A DNA stretch of 64,000 bases from NCBI RefSeq assembly GCF_029873635.1, contig NC_080422.1, positions 5,870,001-5,934,000 of the forward strand, given 5' to 3'. Below, in pieces: positions 46,592 to 58,000 of this stretch. Position 1 is the stretch's first letter; the number at the start of each line of letters is the position of its first letter. This stretch comes from Malania oleifera (Eukaryota; Streptophyta; Magnoliopsida; Santalales; Ximeniaceae). A program made the position numbers and the translations under genes. A model generated the notes under the pieces. That model was given only the letters and a program-made list of their open reading frames with translations, did no database searches and had not been told where the DNA came from.

Positions 46592-46990
46592 CTACACAAG
46601 GTCACCTCGTCTCACAGCGATTACATTGCTACATACACAACTACGCTGCGACGACCGAGACCCACAGTGACTACATTGCTCCATACGCGACTACACAAGG
46701 TCACCTAGTCTCACATCGATTACATTGCTACATACGCAACTACGATGCGACAACCCAGGCTCAATAGTGATTACATTGCTACATACGCAACTACATAAGG
46801 TCACCTAGTCTCACAGCGATTACATTGCTACACACGCAACTACGAAGTGATGACTCAGGCCCAATAGTGGTTACATTGCTACATACACAACTACACAAGG
46901 TCACCTAGTCTCACAATGATTACATTGCCACATGCACAACTACGTTGCGACGACCTAGACCCACAGTGATTACATTGCTACATATGGTGT
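46592..46990 (-). repeat. Four-copy 100-bp tandem repeat in an LTR
   Basis: GGTCACCT(A/C)GTCTCACA recurs at 46600, 46699, 46799 and 46899. Each unit also holds a second half with GATTACATTGCTACATACGCAACTAC. The intact gypsy 2 LTR has fewer, shorter versions at the equivalent place (30420-30600). Confidence 0.9.
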
Positions 46991-48778
46991 AGAACACACC
47001 CTTCGGTGACCAGCTGAAACATACTGGTGATATTTCACACCTCGGATATAGAGCTGGCCACTCTCACCTACGGTAGTTAATCGATACATGACTGTTTTAC
47101 AAATCCCTAGCATCATTTTGGAACTCACGTTCCTATACATTTGAGCGTATGGTAATTAGCCGCCACATAGCTATTTTTCAAATACCTGGAACAAATACAT
47201 ACAACCATACATACCACACTTATTTGGTTTACGACAAATCATATCGTTTACAAATTCAAGTAAGTAGTTTATGCAAACATGGATTATGGTCACCTCAATA
47301 ATACAATTTTAACAAAACTAACAATTTTTCAAATAAAGTAGAGATGATACCCGGAAATCTCTAATTTTCTCGAAAATTGTAACCCAAAAATCCTGTATTT
47401 TTACTCGATAGATTTCCCCAAATAAGTAGTCATAACATACATATGATCGTAGCCTACAAGCTTACCGATCCTAATTTCAAAAATGAACTGATATTAACTG
47501 AATCCCCTTACCTTAACCCGAATTCCAACTATGAACTCTATGGTCCTCAAAACTACAAACCGAGACTCCAAAACCTACAAAATATAGTACAATACATACT
47601 TACAATCTGTACTACTACACATATTTTGAATCAGAAACGGAAACCAAGCCTTACCTTAATTTTTGCCTGAAACCTGAAATCGCTCGAAATGAGATTTCAA
47701 TCCGTTAGAAACGTAGAGAATCCTTCACTAATCCTCACAGCAGCTTTGGATTTACGAACCGAGCAACAATCGGCAAGAAAACTAGAGAGAGAGTGTGTAG
47801 GGAGAGTTCTAGAGAGAGAGAGAGAGAGAGTTTAGGGAAACTTAGTCCCAAAGAAACCCAAAATATCTTTTATAGCACCTTTGACTCGAGTGGATTCGTT
47901 GACGAATTGGTGTCCTCGTCGATGAATTCTTCGCTAGCCTCGTCAACGAATCGGCAGCCTCATCGACTAGCCAGATATTTCAAATTTTTCCTAAACCCCT
48001 CAGCATTCACTCATTGACGAGCTTCTGAATTTCGTCGACGAGAAGCCTTCTACCTTTGTCGACGAATTATGGCCTCATTGATGAAGTCTGTGCAAATTCC
48101 ATTTTTACCCCTCTTTTACATAAACAATCCATATATCACCGTTCGGATTCTTACAGATAGGCTAGGTGATAGAGCTCCGAGACCGTAGGGAGCTGAGACC
48201 CTGATACACAGGGTGAGTTATTAGACTAGGGAGGGTAATTCCCCAAGGGTTGTGTTGTTTTTGGGTATGTGATGATAATGTACATATATGTATATTGATA
48301 CTCTAGGTATTGTATTCTGGTTGTTGGGTATATACTATCTTCCGCTGTTAGGTTGTATAAATGAAATGACTATTTACCCAGTACCCAATGCGGGTCGGGT
48401 CATATGAGTGGTAACAGGGTTGTTGACGTGGCTGATTTGTGAATATTGTTAATGACGAGTGAATATTTATTATTGTTTATAAAAAAAAATTGTATGAAAA
48501 TTGGGGTATCACAATTTTCCCTAGAGTTCTATGGTTTTGGGAATGTGGTAAAAATGTATGTATATGGATATTAATGCTTTGGTTATTGTATTTTAGATGG
48601 TTTGTACATTATGTCTTCCACTGTTAAGTTAATATGAATAAAATGTTTGTTTACCCGATACCCAATGTGGGTCAAGTCATGTGAGAGGTATCAGAGTTGT
48701 TGACGTGGCCGATGTGATGGTTGATGAATATTTGCTATTTATTTAAAAAAAAATTAGTACGAAAATCGGGGTGTCACA

Positions 48779-50724
48779 ACAAGGCAATGTATTTTTCTTG
48801 GCTATGGGCATGATGAATTTGGATATAGATTGTGGGATCCGGTTGACAAGAAAGTTGTTAGAAGCCTCCGTTGTATTTTTTGAAAATCAAACAATTGAAA
48901 ATTTTGGCACGGTTGAGAAACTACAATCTAATGGGAATGATTTTGTTGATTTAGAGTCACCTTTTCCACCTTTGACACATGATGAAAATATGGAAAATGT
49001 TAATCCACCTCTTGAAGATGTTGGAAATGATGAAATTCTTAGTGATGTTGAAGATGAAAATGAGGGGGAGCAACAAGTTGAAGAGCAAGCTCCATTGAGA
49101 AGATCTTCAAGAGAGCCAAAACCTTCAACTAAATATCCATCAAGTGATTATGTTACTCTAAAGGATCAAGGGGAGCCCAAAAGCTATCAAGAAGCCATGA
49201 AACATGAAAATAAAGTTGAATGGAAGGAGGCTATGCAAGAGGAAATGAAGTCTATAGTTGACAATCATACTTATGATTTGGTTAAACTTCCTCATGGAAA
49301 GAAAGTTTTAAAAAATAAATGGGTGTTTAGGTTGAAAAATTATGGAAATAATCTTTGGTACAAGGCTAGGCTTGTGGTAAAAGGCTTTGGTCAAAAAAAT
49401 AGAATTGATTTTGATGAAATATTCTCACCGATTGTGAAGATATCATCTATTTGGGTTATTCTTGGCATGACAAAAAACTTGAATTTAAAAGTTGAGTAAC
49501 TAGATGTAAAAACTGCTTTCTTACATGGGGACTTGGAAAAAGAAATTTACATAGAACAAGCGGAAGGCTTAAAATAAAAAGGGGAAGAGAATTTAGTGCA
49601 CAAGTTAAAAAAAAGTTTGTATGGGTTGAAGCAAGCACCACGGAGATGGTACAAGAAATTTGATTCTTTCATGATTGATCATCTCAAAAATCTCTTCGAA
49701 TAATTGTGTGTTATTGAAAAAAAATTCAGATGGTTCTTATATTATTCTTTTACTCTATGTTGATGATATGCTCATTATAGGACAAGACTTCTCCAAGATT
49801 GACAAGTTAAAGTTGGAGTTGAGCAAGTTTTTGCTATGAAAGACTTGGAGTGGCAAAACAAATTCTTGGCATGAGAATTATTCGTGATTGTGAAAATAGG
49901 AAAATTTGGTTGTCTCAAGAAAGATACATTGAAAAATTACTTGAGAGGTTCAATATGGATAAAACAAAATCCGTTGGTTGCCCACTTGCTAGTCAGTTCA
50001 AGCTTAGTACAAAACAAAGTCCTACAAGTGAGAAAGACAAGGAAGAGAAGAAGAAAATTCTTTGTGCTTCGGTCGTTGGTTCTTTAATGTATGCAATGGT
50101 TTGCACAAGATCGGATTTAACTCATACCGTTGGAGTTGTTAGTCGGTTTCTCTCCAATTTGGGAAAGGAGCATTGGTTAGCGGTAAAATGGATTCTACGA
50201 TACCTTAGAAGCAGTTTAAAGGTGTGTTTGTGCTTTGAATATGGTAAATCTATGCTCTATGGATTCATGGATGTCGATATGACTGGTGATGTTGATTCTA
50301 GAAAATCAACTTCAGGTTATTTGATGACTTTTGCAATTGGAGTTGTGGCATGAAAATTTAAATTACAAAAATGTGTTGCTCTATCTACTACGGAAGTCGA
50401 GTTTATTGCCTTATCGAAGCTTTCAAAAAATTGCTTTGGTTGAAGAGATTCTTGAAAGATTTGGGTATGGAACAAGAAAAGTATGTTATTTATTGTGATA
50501 GCTAAAATGCAATTAGTTTGAGCAAGAATTCAATCTTCCATTCAAAGTCAAAATATATTGGTGTTAGATTTCATTGGATTCAGGATGTGTTGGATAAGAA
50601 ATTGTTGCAACTTAACAAAATTTACACCGATGATAATGGTTCGGATATGATGACAAAAGTATTGTCTAGAAACAAGCATGTGAAGTGTCGAGTTTTGGCC
50701 CGATTGGTGGAGTCGTCCTCATGA
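48779..50724 (+). pseudogene. Outer copia RT and RNase H region, broken
   Basis: The end of integrase is recognisable in shifted frames near 48785-48870 (C-I-F-L-G-Y-G, then YRLWDPVDKK). RT follows: WKEAMQEEMKSIVDNHTYDL near 49215, KNKWVFRLKN, LDVKTAFLHGDLEKEIYIEQ near 49505, LKKSLYGLKQAPRRWYKKFD near 49605 and the catalytic YVDD at 49756-49767. RNase H shows MDVDMTGDVDSRKSTSGYL near 50268 and ALSTTEVEF near 50380. The C-terminus, FHWIQDVLDKKLLQL, is near 50570. Stops and shifts at 49498, 49574, 49700, 49838 and 50351 inactivate it. The purine tract GGGAGGGGGAGAT ends at 50740. Confidence 0.9.
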
Positions 50725-50741
50725 GTTGGGAGGGGGAGATT

Positions 50742-51375
50742 TGTTGGGTGTACCTCCTTGTAGGACCTATGTCTTGAAAAAGGTTCTAATATTTTTTATT
50801 GCTTTGTTGGCTTCTTTAGGCAGCAGGTCTAGAGCATGTTTTTGTATTCTAAAAAGCCTCACGCGTAGTAGCTGTGACCCCTTCACTTCCTTTACCAGTT
50901 TTGCACTAGCTCCCCCGCCTGCAGCTAGCGACGACCCATCTCTAGCGTGCTGCCCTCCTTCCTGCGACTCCGGCAGCTTAATGACGCTGCTACTCCGGCG
51001 AGCTGCCATTCCAGTGCAAGTATCCTGGTTTTTAATCTTATTCTAGCAAGCAAAAGAGATTATTTTTTCAACATATTGGGCTTTCAATTTGTGCTTACAT
51101 TTGTACTCTATTTTGGTTGGATCTTTGAGCTTTGTTCTCAACATTTGGTGAGGTCTTTCAACTTACTACATTTGTTATATACTTTTATGTATTTGTAAGG
51201 TTTGTGCCTTTTTGTACCCACTTTGTTCGAACCTTGGTGATAATGGATTTAAACTGTCGTGTCTCGTGAACGTACCTCAAAACTTGAGGGAACCACGCTA
51301 AATTTCTTGTCTCAATTTATTTATTTATTTACATTACACAATTGATTCATTGATTTATTTGGAGAAATCATTCAT
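50742..51375 (+). repeat. Copia 3' LTR, left piece
   Basis: It starts TGTTGGGTGTACC and matches both halves of the 5' LTR, including the region uninterrupted by the MULE (…CAGCAGGTCTAGAGCATG…). It is cut after TTCAT by the insertion at 51376 and resumes at 53274 for 14 bases. Confidence 0.9.
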
Positions 51376-51633
51376 TATAACAATCCTAAAAATATGTATA
51401 CATAATTGATGTAATGATCTTAAAAAACTTATTATTAATTTATTAATTAATTATAAATTAAATTATTAATTAAATAAATAAATAGATAAACAAATAATAA
51501 AGTATTAAATAAATATATGAATAATATAATATTATATATATCATGATGGATGATAAGGATGATGTATCATCCTTATCCTGAAATTGAATTCAGATTCAAT
51601 TGAACCTGAATGTAAGCAGCCCCCTCAAATTCC

Positions 51634-51669
<36 letters not shown>

Positions 51670-51681
51670 CCTTATCCTTTA

Positions 51682-51723
<42 letters not shown>

Positions 51724-53268
51724 TTTCTTAATCCTTAAGAAATCTTTAAAATTATGAAAATATCCTTCCTCCAAATTCCCTATAAATAGGAGATCCTTAA
51801 TTCATTTTCCATAAAAAATTTTAAACAAGAAATTAAAAAATAAGTAAAAAAAAAAAGATTTAGTGTGGGGGGGGGGGGGGGGAGATTTTTAGATATTTAA
51901 AATCCTCACTCTTCTCTCTTTCCCAACTCATTTTAGGAATTCGTCTTTACGCTTTAGAGGAACAAATCAAAGTCGAGTGAGTTAAATTATGTCATATTTT
52001 ATTTTAAAATATATTTGATTTAAATTGAGTACGTAAATTTAATTATAATTGATTTATTTAAATATATATCTGAGTTAAATTAAACTATGCAGATTTGATC
52101 ATATCCATTTTTTATTAAATATATGTGAGTTAAATTAAAATATGTGAGATTGATCATACCCGCACTTTTATTTAAATATACCAGTGTATATTATTATATA
52201 TTTTCTTAGGTAATTTATAAAATTATAATTAACACCCAAATCGTGTGACATGAGTTTATTTTATTGCATAAATGAGCAAGTATGAGATTTTTGCGGTGTT
52301 ATGTTTATTACGTGATTTATTGCGAATAATGATGAAATTTTATTACAAGTGTTATATTAAGAAATGATAAGATTTTTATGATATTATTTTATTTGCATAA
52401 ATTATAACTGTATGTTTTAAGAACTCTAATAGTTTGAATGTGGTGGATGTTCAATACTGTAGCTACATATGAGTATGAGTGTAGCCACACTGTTGTGGAG
52501 GTGTTGACGGTAGATAGTGGATTTGTCCTGAGTGCACACCTGCTTCCGCATCAGAATATAATAGGAAAATCATACTTATAGATATGATATTTTTGATTTA
52601 GTTTGGTTAACTAATCAAATTAAGTCCAATTTTTAGACTGCACAACTCGATTTGGAGGTTAAACATGACGTGCATAGGCTAAAAAGAGTTTTTTTTTTAT
52701 ACATATTTATTATGTGATCAAGGCCATTTATTAGACCTAAATGATGACTTGAATGAAAAAGTATGCATATATTTATATATTTATACATGGTCATATTTGA
52801 AGGACCTACATGATGATTTTCAATAAAGAAAAATATGTGAACAAAGTTCGGGTAGTAGGGCTAAATTGTGAAAAAAAAGGTATAATGGGAAATATATATA
52901 TTTATGTGCATTTAACAGTTAAAATGTTAAATGAGATATTTTAACACTGGAAAGTTCATCTTAGTCACACACTAATAATAATCTAGTCTATTCTTACTGA
53001 GCATTGTCTCACCCCAATCATTATTTCATATTACAGATAGGATTGAAAAGCATGTCAGAAATTAAAGTGGCACAGTGAAAGCGTGGTTGAGATTAGAAAG
53101 GATTATTTAAAATAAATATTAAATTAATCAAGTATTTTAATGTTTTGAAATTTTTGAGGATGTTTATTTTAATATTAGAGATATTAATGTAATAAAGTAA
53201 TTAGCACTATGATAATAAAAATATTCAACGTTACGCTGTAAAATTATTTATAAGTTCGAGTCATTACA
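51376..53268 (+). mobile_element. Solo LTR F inserted in the copia 3' LTR
   Basis: A TTCAT duplication (51371-51375 and 53269-53273) flanks the unit, which starts TATAACAATCC (probably a decayed TGTAACAACCC) and ends GAGTCATTACA. The module TTACTGAGCATTGTCTCACC near 52996 and a TATAAATAG box near 51781 mark it as a gypsy-type LTR, 1893 bp. It contains CT (51636-51664), TA (51691-51720) and G16 (51867-51882) runs. No coding sequence. Confidence 0.87.
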
Positions 53269-53273
53269 TTCAT

Positions 53274-53287
53274 ATTTTTCCCCAACC
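53274..53287 (+). repeat. Copia 3' LTR, last 14 bases
   Basis: ATTTTTCCCCAACC matches the 5' LTR terminus ATTTTTTCCTAACA. The target duplication GTTTG follows at 53288-53292. Confidence 0.8.
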
Positions 53288-53292
53288 GTTTG

Positions 53293-54184
53293 AAGGAATC
53301 TTATATCATTTGAAATGGGCATTTTCTTCATTAAAGTGATTAGCATTCATTAATTATACGCCACAATGAGCATTTCATTCCTTATCTTTCCGTCTTAAAC
53401 GACAAAAAAAGTCATAATTAATTTTTTATTCCACCATTGATATCGCACACATAAACACACGCATCTACACATACACACGTGTGAGAGAGAGAGAGAGAGA
53501 GAGAGAGTCCATATTCTTTTGATAAGTTCTTGGTCACCAATTTTTGCATCATACTATTTTCAAAATTAGATGAGAAAAAATAGTATTTAAAACCTTAATT
53601 GAAAGTAAAATGCTTAGTGATGTAGGTCTCTAATGACATTGTTACACAATAGGAATGAAGCTGTAAATTTTTATTAGCAGGGGCAAAAAAATATAAAAAT
53701 ATATATATTTTTTGTAGAAACCCTAACATATTTTCTCGAAGAATCGATAAACACTAACAATATTAATTTTAAATAACATTTATTGATGATAAATAAAGAA
53801 AAATAGAAGAACAAAAATCTTTCATATTTATTCAAATATAATATATTCTCCCAATATTTGCATAAAAAATAATAAAACATAAATAGGTAAATAGAGTAAT
53901 ACTTCTTCAAACATATTCTATAATTATTTTCGACAAATCTCTATATTTTGGAATTTCGAATAATTCGTTTATTATCATCACTCTCAAATACATATTTTTT
54001 AATATGTATAATCGTGCAATTATTTAACTATTTATCTCTCAAATGAACTGTATGCTCCGACAATTTCGTTATTGATATCTTATTATATGGATCTGTATGA
54101 TAAGAGACTCGAAATCTTTTATCAAAAATGCAAATCTAATTAAATTATTTTTAAAATAATCATATAAAGTATAAACAATAATAG
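53293..54184. other. Intergenic DNA between the copia nest and the GH28 gene
   Basis: AT-rich and non-coding. It contains a GA microsatellite (about 53482-53507) next to CA-rich words. No element ends were recognised up to the SINE at 54185. Confidence 0.6.
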
Positions 54185-54362
54185 GAGTACATGCCTTCGA
54201 GCATAAGCTCAGGTGATAAGAAGGTTTACCGGACAGGCTTAAACATGAATAAAGTCCGGGATTCAAACCCTGTCACCGCATCTATCCGCGATTTGCTCCT
54301 ACATGTTAACTACGGCTATTTACATTCTACATATTGGCTGTGGCATGGCTGGTATACAAAAA
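54185..54362 (+). mobile_element. tRNA-related SINE upstream of the GH28 gene
   Basis: A 178-bp unit with an A-box-like AGCTCAGGTGATAAG near 54206 and a B-box-like GGGATTCAAACCC near 54258, the internal RNA polymerase III promoter. It ends in an A-run and is flanked by AATAATAG at 54177-54184 and 54363-54370. Such elements move by using the enzymes of LINEs. It lies about 340 bp before the presumed TATA box of the next gene. Confidence 0.8.
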
Positions 54363-54703
54363 AATAATAGTACGGTGGCACACCCACACCCTGGTGACGT
54401 GTCGGCTATGTATCTTCTTATTCACAGCTCATTAACTGCCTTCACTGCGCATCTAGCAAACTGACTCCCTCACTTTCTTTCCGGTTCTCTCTTTTTCTGG
54501 CCCCCAAAACGCCATCCCCATCTTCAAATCCTCTGCTTCCATTGCTCCTTTCCATCTTTCAAATCCATTTCAGATTTCACCATCTCTGAAACTCTCTCCT
54601 CTCTCCCCCCTCTCTCTCTCTCTCTCGTAGTATTTTGTTTGAATTTTCTTTTTCTTTTTCTGTTTAAATTTTCTTGAACATTCCTATCTCTGTATCTTTT
54701 TGC

Positions 54704-54710
54704 TATAAAT
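54704..54710 (+). promoter_or_regulatory. Candidate TATA box of the GH28 gene
   Basis: TATAAAT, 326 bp before the start codon, preceded by a CT-rich tract (54598-54628). Transcription would then start near 54735 and give a leader of about 290 bases. The leader is pyrimidine-rich. An upstream ATG at 54733 opens a 37-codon frame ending at 54846 if it is transcribed. Confidence 0.6.
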
Positions 54711-55029
54711 TAGTGCAGATTCATACCCATAAATGATTTCATTGTATTCTTCTCCTCAAACCCTTTTCCCCATCTGCTACAATTACGTAATCTCATTAGT
54801 CTCTCTCCCCCGTCTGCGACTACCTTTTGTTCTTTTCTTCTTGTAATTGCTTCCTCTGCTCTTAGCTAAATCCTCTTGGAATTTTCCAGCACCCTTCATC
54901 AAAACCCAAAAGCATATTTTGGAATTTTCCCTTTGGCGCCGAGCCGCCCAAACATTTTCTTTCCCGGGAAATCCTTGTTTTTTCTCGGCAGCGGATCTAT
55001 CTGAAGAATCTTCTTTAAAATACGAGAAA

Positions 55030-58000
55030 ATGCTTCGATGTGCGTTCTGGATTATCCTGTGCTTCGCGGCCCTTCCGCTGTTCTCGAGCCGGGGGGCTCA
55101 GGCGGCGGCGGAGGTAACGTGCTCGGGGATAGTACCGATGAGGTACAGGAACGACAAGATCTCGATCACGGATTTCGGGGGTGTCGGAGACGGGCGGACG
55201 CTGAACACGAAGGCCTTCAGGGAGGCGATATATAGGATTGAGCATTTGAGGAGGAGAGGAGGTACGCTTCTCTACATACCTCCTGGGGTTTATCTAACTG
55301 GAAGCTTCAATCTCACCAGCTACATGACCCTCTACTTGGCTAAAGGTGCTGTCATTAAGGCTACTCAGGTGGGTTCTCCATTTCTCCCTTTAGGTTTGAA
55401 TCCTTGATACATTTTTGTGTGGGAAAAATGATTTGAGTAAATTGCACAGTTAGCCTCTCAAGTTTTGCTAGTTTAATCCTAGTGTTTGATTGATTTTTAA
55501 TAGACACTAACTTTCTCCAACTTGGAACCAATTAAGTTGTAATGTTACCTATGACAAACTGAGTTAGGTCTTGTAAAATACTTTTTTGATTTCTCTTAGG
55601 TGCAAAGAAAATGTCAGTAGTCTTGTCATGGAGTTCAAATTGGAAATGTTTTGCTGCTTAGAGGGGCAAAAGGGTAGTTCACCATGTTTTGGTTGCGGGT
55701 TTTTCAACTGGGTTAACACATCTATTAGCTAATTTTTTGAAGATTAGGATGAGGAGTGAAATGTCAAAATTAAAATGTCAGGAATTGAAGTGCGATTGGG
55801 CAAAATTTCGAGGACAATTTACCCAAAAGGATTTCATAGGTTAAGATAAGTATTGTTGTGTTTTAACTTTTGATTAAGTAGCAGGGGGAAAAAAAATAAA
55901 GGGGGTGGGTATTTTGTTGATAAGATTCTTACTTTGCATTTGGAAGTATGAATTTCAGGTCTTATATTGGATTTGTGTGAATCTGAAAAGTACTTTAAAT
56001 AAAATTATATTAGAACTTTTCCAAATTTAAACAAATTCAAGTTCAAAACTCAAAAAAACTGATGCCCCCAAACACTACCTTAGTGTCTAAGAGAAAAATG
56101 GGAACAAAACATAGGAGGAAGCCCCCTCAATTTCTTTTGAATAAAGGGAGACATCTAAATGCTGAAATAATTGGTGTGAATTCAAAAAGTTCATCAACTG
56201 TGATCTAGAAATTCTTGGGTCCAAGGATCTCCAAGAACTATGGTGGGCCCTGCTTAGAGAGGGGAATGAATGGTGGGTGGGTCCATGGATTTGATGCACA
56301 TGCAGGTTGCATGTGCATTACTTTCAGATTGCTGACATAAGTATAGTTGGACAGCTAGATAGCATTTCTCCCGTACTGTCATGGTCTAGATGTTGTCACA
56401 TTAAATTATAAAAAATCCTAATCCCTGCAGCACACAAATTGTAAGTGGTGTGGTACACCCCATTCTTTAATAACATCTACCTATCAATCTTAGCAATATT
56501 ATATCTTAACCAAATCAAGTAATTAAAATAATAAATTATCACATTCTACTGATTAGAATTATATTGAAAAAAATTGCTAAGTTCGTAACTGTGATTGCCA
56601 ATATTCTGCGTGGCTGGGTCATGATCTATCTAAAATGCTTAGCCTGTAAAGTAAATTTATGGTCCATTGTTGGATATCCAAATTCTGGACTAGCACTTGC
56701 TGGTTTGGCTGATTTTTGGCTTCCAGCTTTGTTACATATTAGAAATTGGGATTTAGAAAGTTGCATTATTTATACTACTTTTTGGCGACATAATTTTTGC
56801 TGATTGCTGCAATTTTTTTTTTTTTTTTGTAATGGAAGCGTGTGTTTGTGCCTATTTATTTCAGGGTAATATTGTAGAGGGTACCAATGACTGAAATGTT
56901 AAGAGGGTTTTAGGTTGGCTCGCGTGAACCAGTGATGGATTATAGTTTTCTTGAGATGAATAACAAAATTTCATTAGCAGTTCATTTTTTTTAGTTATTC
57001 AAAACACCTCTAAAACAACCCTAATTATTTTTTTCAAAAACCTTAGTTTTCATAAACCCTAGAGGATCTAGGGAAATTGTTTTGTGATTTTTTATTTTTT
57101 CAAAAAAAAATCAAAAGCCTACAATTTTTACCTAAATTTATGAAAATATTGAAGTTTATTTTTTTTTTTGGATTACGCACTGGGTTTCCACGTGTTCGTT
57201 TTACGGTCCACGTGATTAATCCCGCGCCCCTTGAAACCGACCTCACAATTCCAAAGGAAGGTAAATTTCAGGAATCCAGGGGCGGAAACGAATCCAAGAG
57301 GGTTTGAACACCTGACCTCGTGAGAGGCACTCCCGCAACCCACACTACCACCTGAACCACACTCTGAGGGTAAATATTGAAGTTTATTGGTAGCACTGGT
57401 GATTGGTGAAGATATTCTTTTTTCTTGATAAACCCTAGAGGGTCTAAGAAAATTGTTGTGATTTTTTATTTTTTTAAAAAAAAATTCAACAGCCTACAAT
57501 TTTTACCTAAATTTATGAAAATATTGAAGTTTATTGGTAGCATTGGTGATTGGTGAAAATACTCTTTTTTATTTTTGATTTATTGTCTTTTATGTTTTAT
57601 TTGATTCATTTTCAGCGCATAGGATTTGTTTATGTCTGGAGTTAAATAGAAGTAGTTTAATGATATTTATCTGATCAATTTTAGGATTTGGAAACTCACT
57701 TTATTTACTCTACTTTTGGTATAATGATTTTTGCTGATGGCTGCATTTTTTCATTGTAACGAGCTCATGTGTTTGTGCCTTATATACTTTCCAGAATTCT
57801 ATAGAAGTATTTTATGTTTTATATTAGATCAGCATTAAGATTTAGTAAGTCACATTATTTTTTTCTCTACTTGTAGTGTAATGATTTTTGCTGATGACTG
57901 CATTTTCTGTAAGGAAATTAACACTAAATTCCCAAATCCTATGAGAAACAAAATAGAGAAAAACACACTCCAAAGAAAAACAAATCAAACGCACAAGATA

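Larger units (their letters stand above)
43688..48155 (-). mobile_element. Solo LTR of gypsy 2 family (antisense), itself interrupted
   Basis: The left edge TGTCACGCCCC and right edge CGGATTCTTACA are the complements of the gypsy 2 LTR end and start. A GATAG duplication lies at 43683-43687 and 48156-48160. After removal of 44023-46299 it is about 2.2 kb, slightly longer than the gypsy 2 LTR because of an expanded 100-bp tandem repeat (46592-46990). The palindrome array (47890-48090) and reversed TATA region are present. Confidence 0.88.
41216..48513 (+). mobile_element. Solo LTR B (gypsy-type) carrying further insertions
   Basis: It starts TGTAATAACCC and ends GGGGTATCACA, with an ATTTT duplication at 41211-41215 and 48514-48518. 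Removing the nested insertion 43688-48160 leaves about 2.8 kb. It holds an ATT microsatellite (41349-41390), a CT-rich leader, AGGTAAGGGGAATAAAT near 42115, a long AT/GA low-complexity stretch (42150-42780) with many TGAAATATGAATATTG-like words, and the TTACTGAGATATGTCTCACC module near 43635. No coding sequence. Confidence 0.85.
40426..48778 (+). repeat. Gypsy-type LTR A (3' part), interrupted by LTR B
   Basis: The pieces 40426-41215 and 48519-48778 together match the 3' part of LTR B. The second piece parallels 48238-48513 (shared ACCC.ATACCCAATG.GGGTC and GTTGACGTGGC). It ends GGGGTGTCACA at 48778, where the outer copia pol resumes. The 5' half corresponding to LTR B 41216-42917 is not seen next to it, because antisense LTR C occupies that place. 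Confidence 0.7.
3446..53287 (+). mobile_element. Ty1/copia retrotransposon split by nested insertions
   Basis: The two LTRs match (5': 3446-3536 plus 12789-13357; 3': 50742-51375 plus 53274-53287), each about 650 bp once insertions are removed. Both begin TGTTGGGTG. A GTTTG direct repeat flanks the whole unit at 3441-3445 and 53288-53292. The 5' LTR is followed by a tRNA-Met-type primer site, gag with a CCHC knuckle and a DSGAS protease. The 3' LTR is preceded by reverse transcriptase, RNase H and a purine tract. Order and motifs suit a Tork/TNT1-like lineage (inference). The integrase core is missing where the central block sits. The element's own sequence is only about 5 kb of the 49.8 kb. 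Confidence 0.88.

Noticed and set aside
51410-53268. An element with inverted ends TGTAATGA…TCATTACA
   Set aside because: No matching target duplication; extending the left end to 51376 gives the TTCAT duplication and restores the copia LTR, so the inverted ends are chance.
54240-54330. A functional tRNA gene
   Set aside because: A- and B-box-like motifs are present, but no cloverleaf could be drawn and the unit has a poly-A end with TSDs, so it is a SINE.
57077-57307. A small protein-coding gene in GH28 intron 1
   Set aside because: The frame crosses the T-run and body of an antisense SINE.
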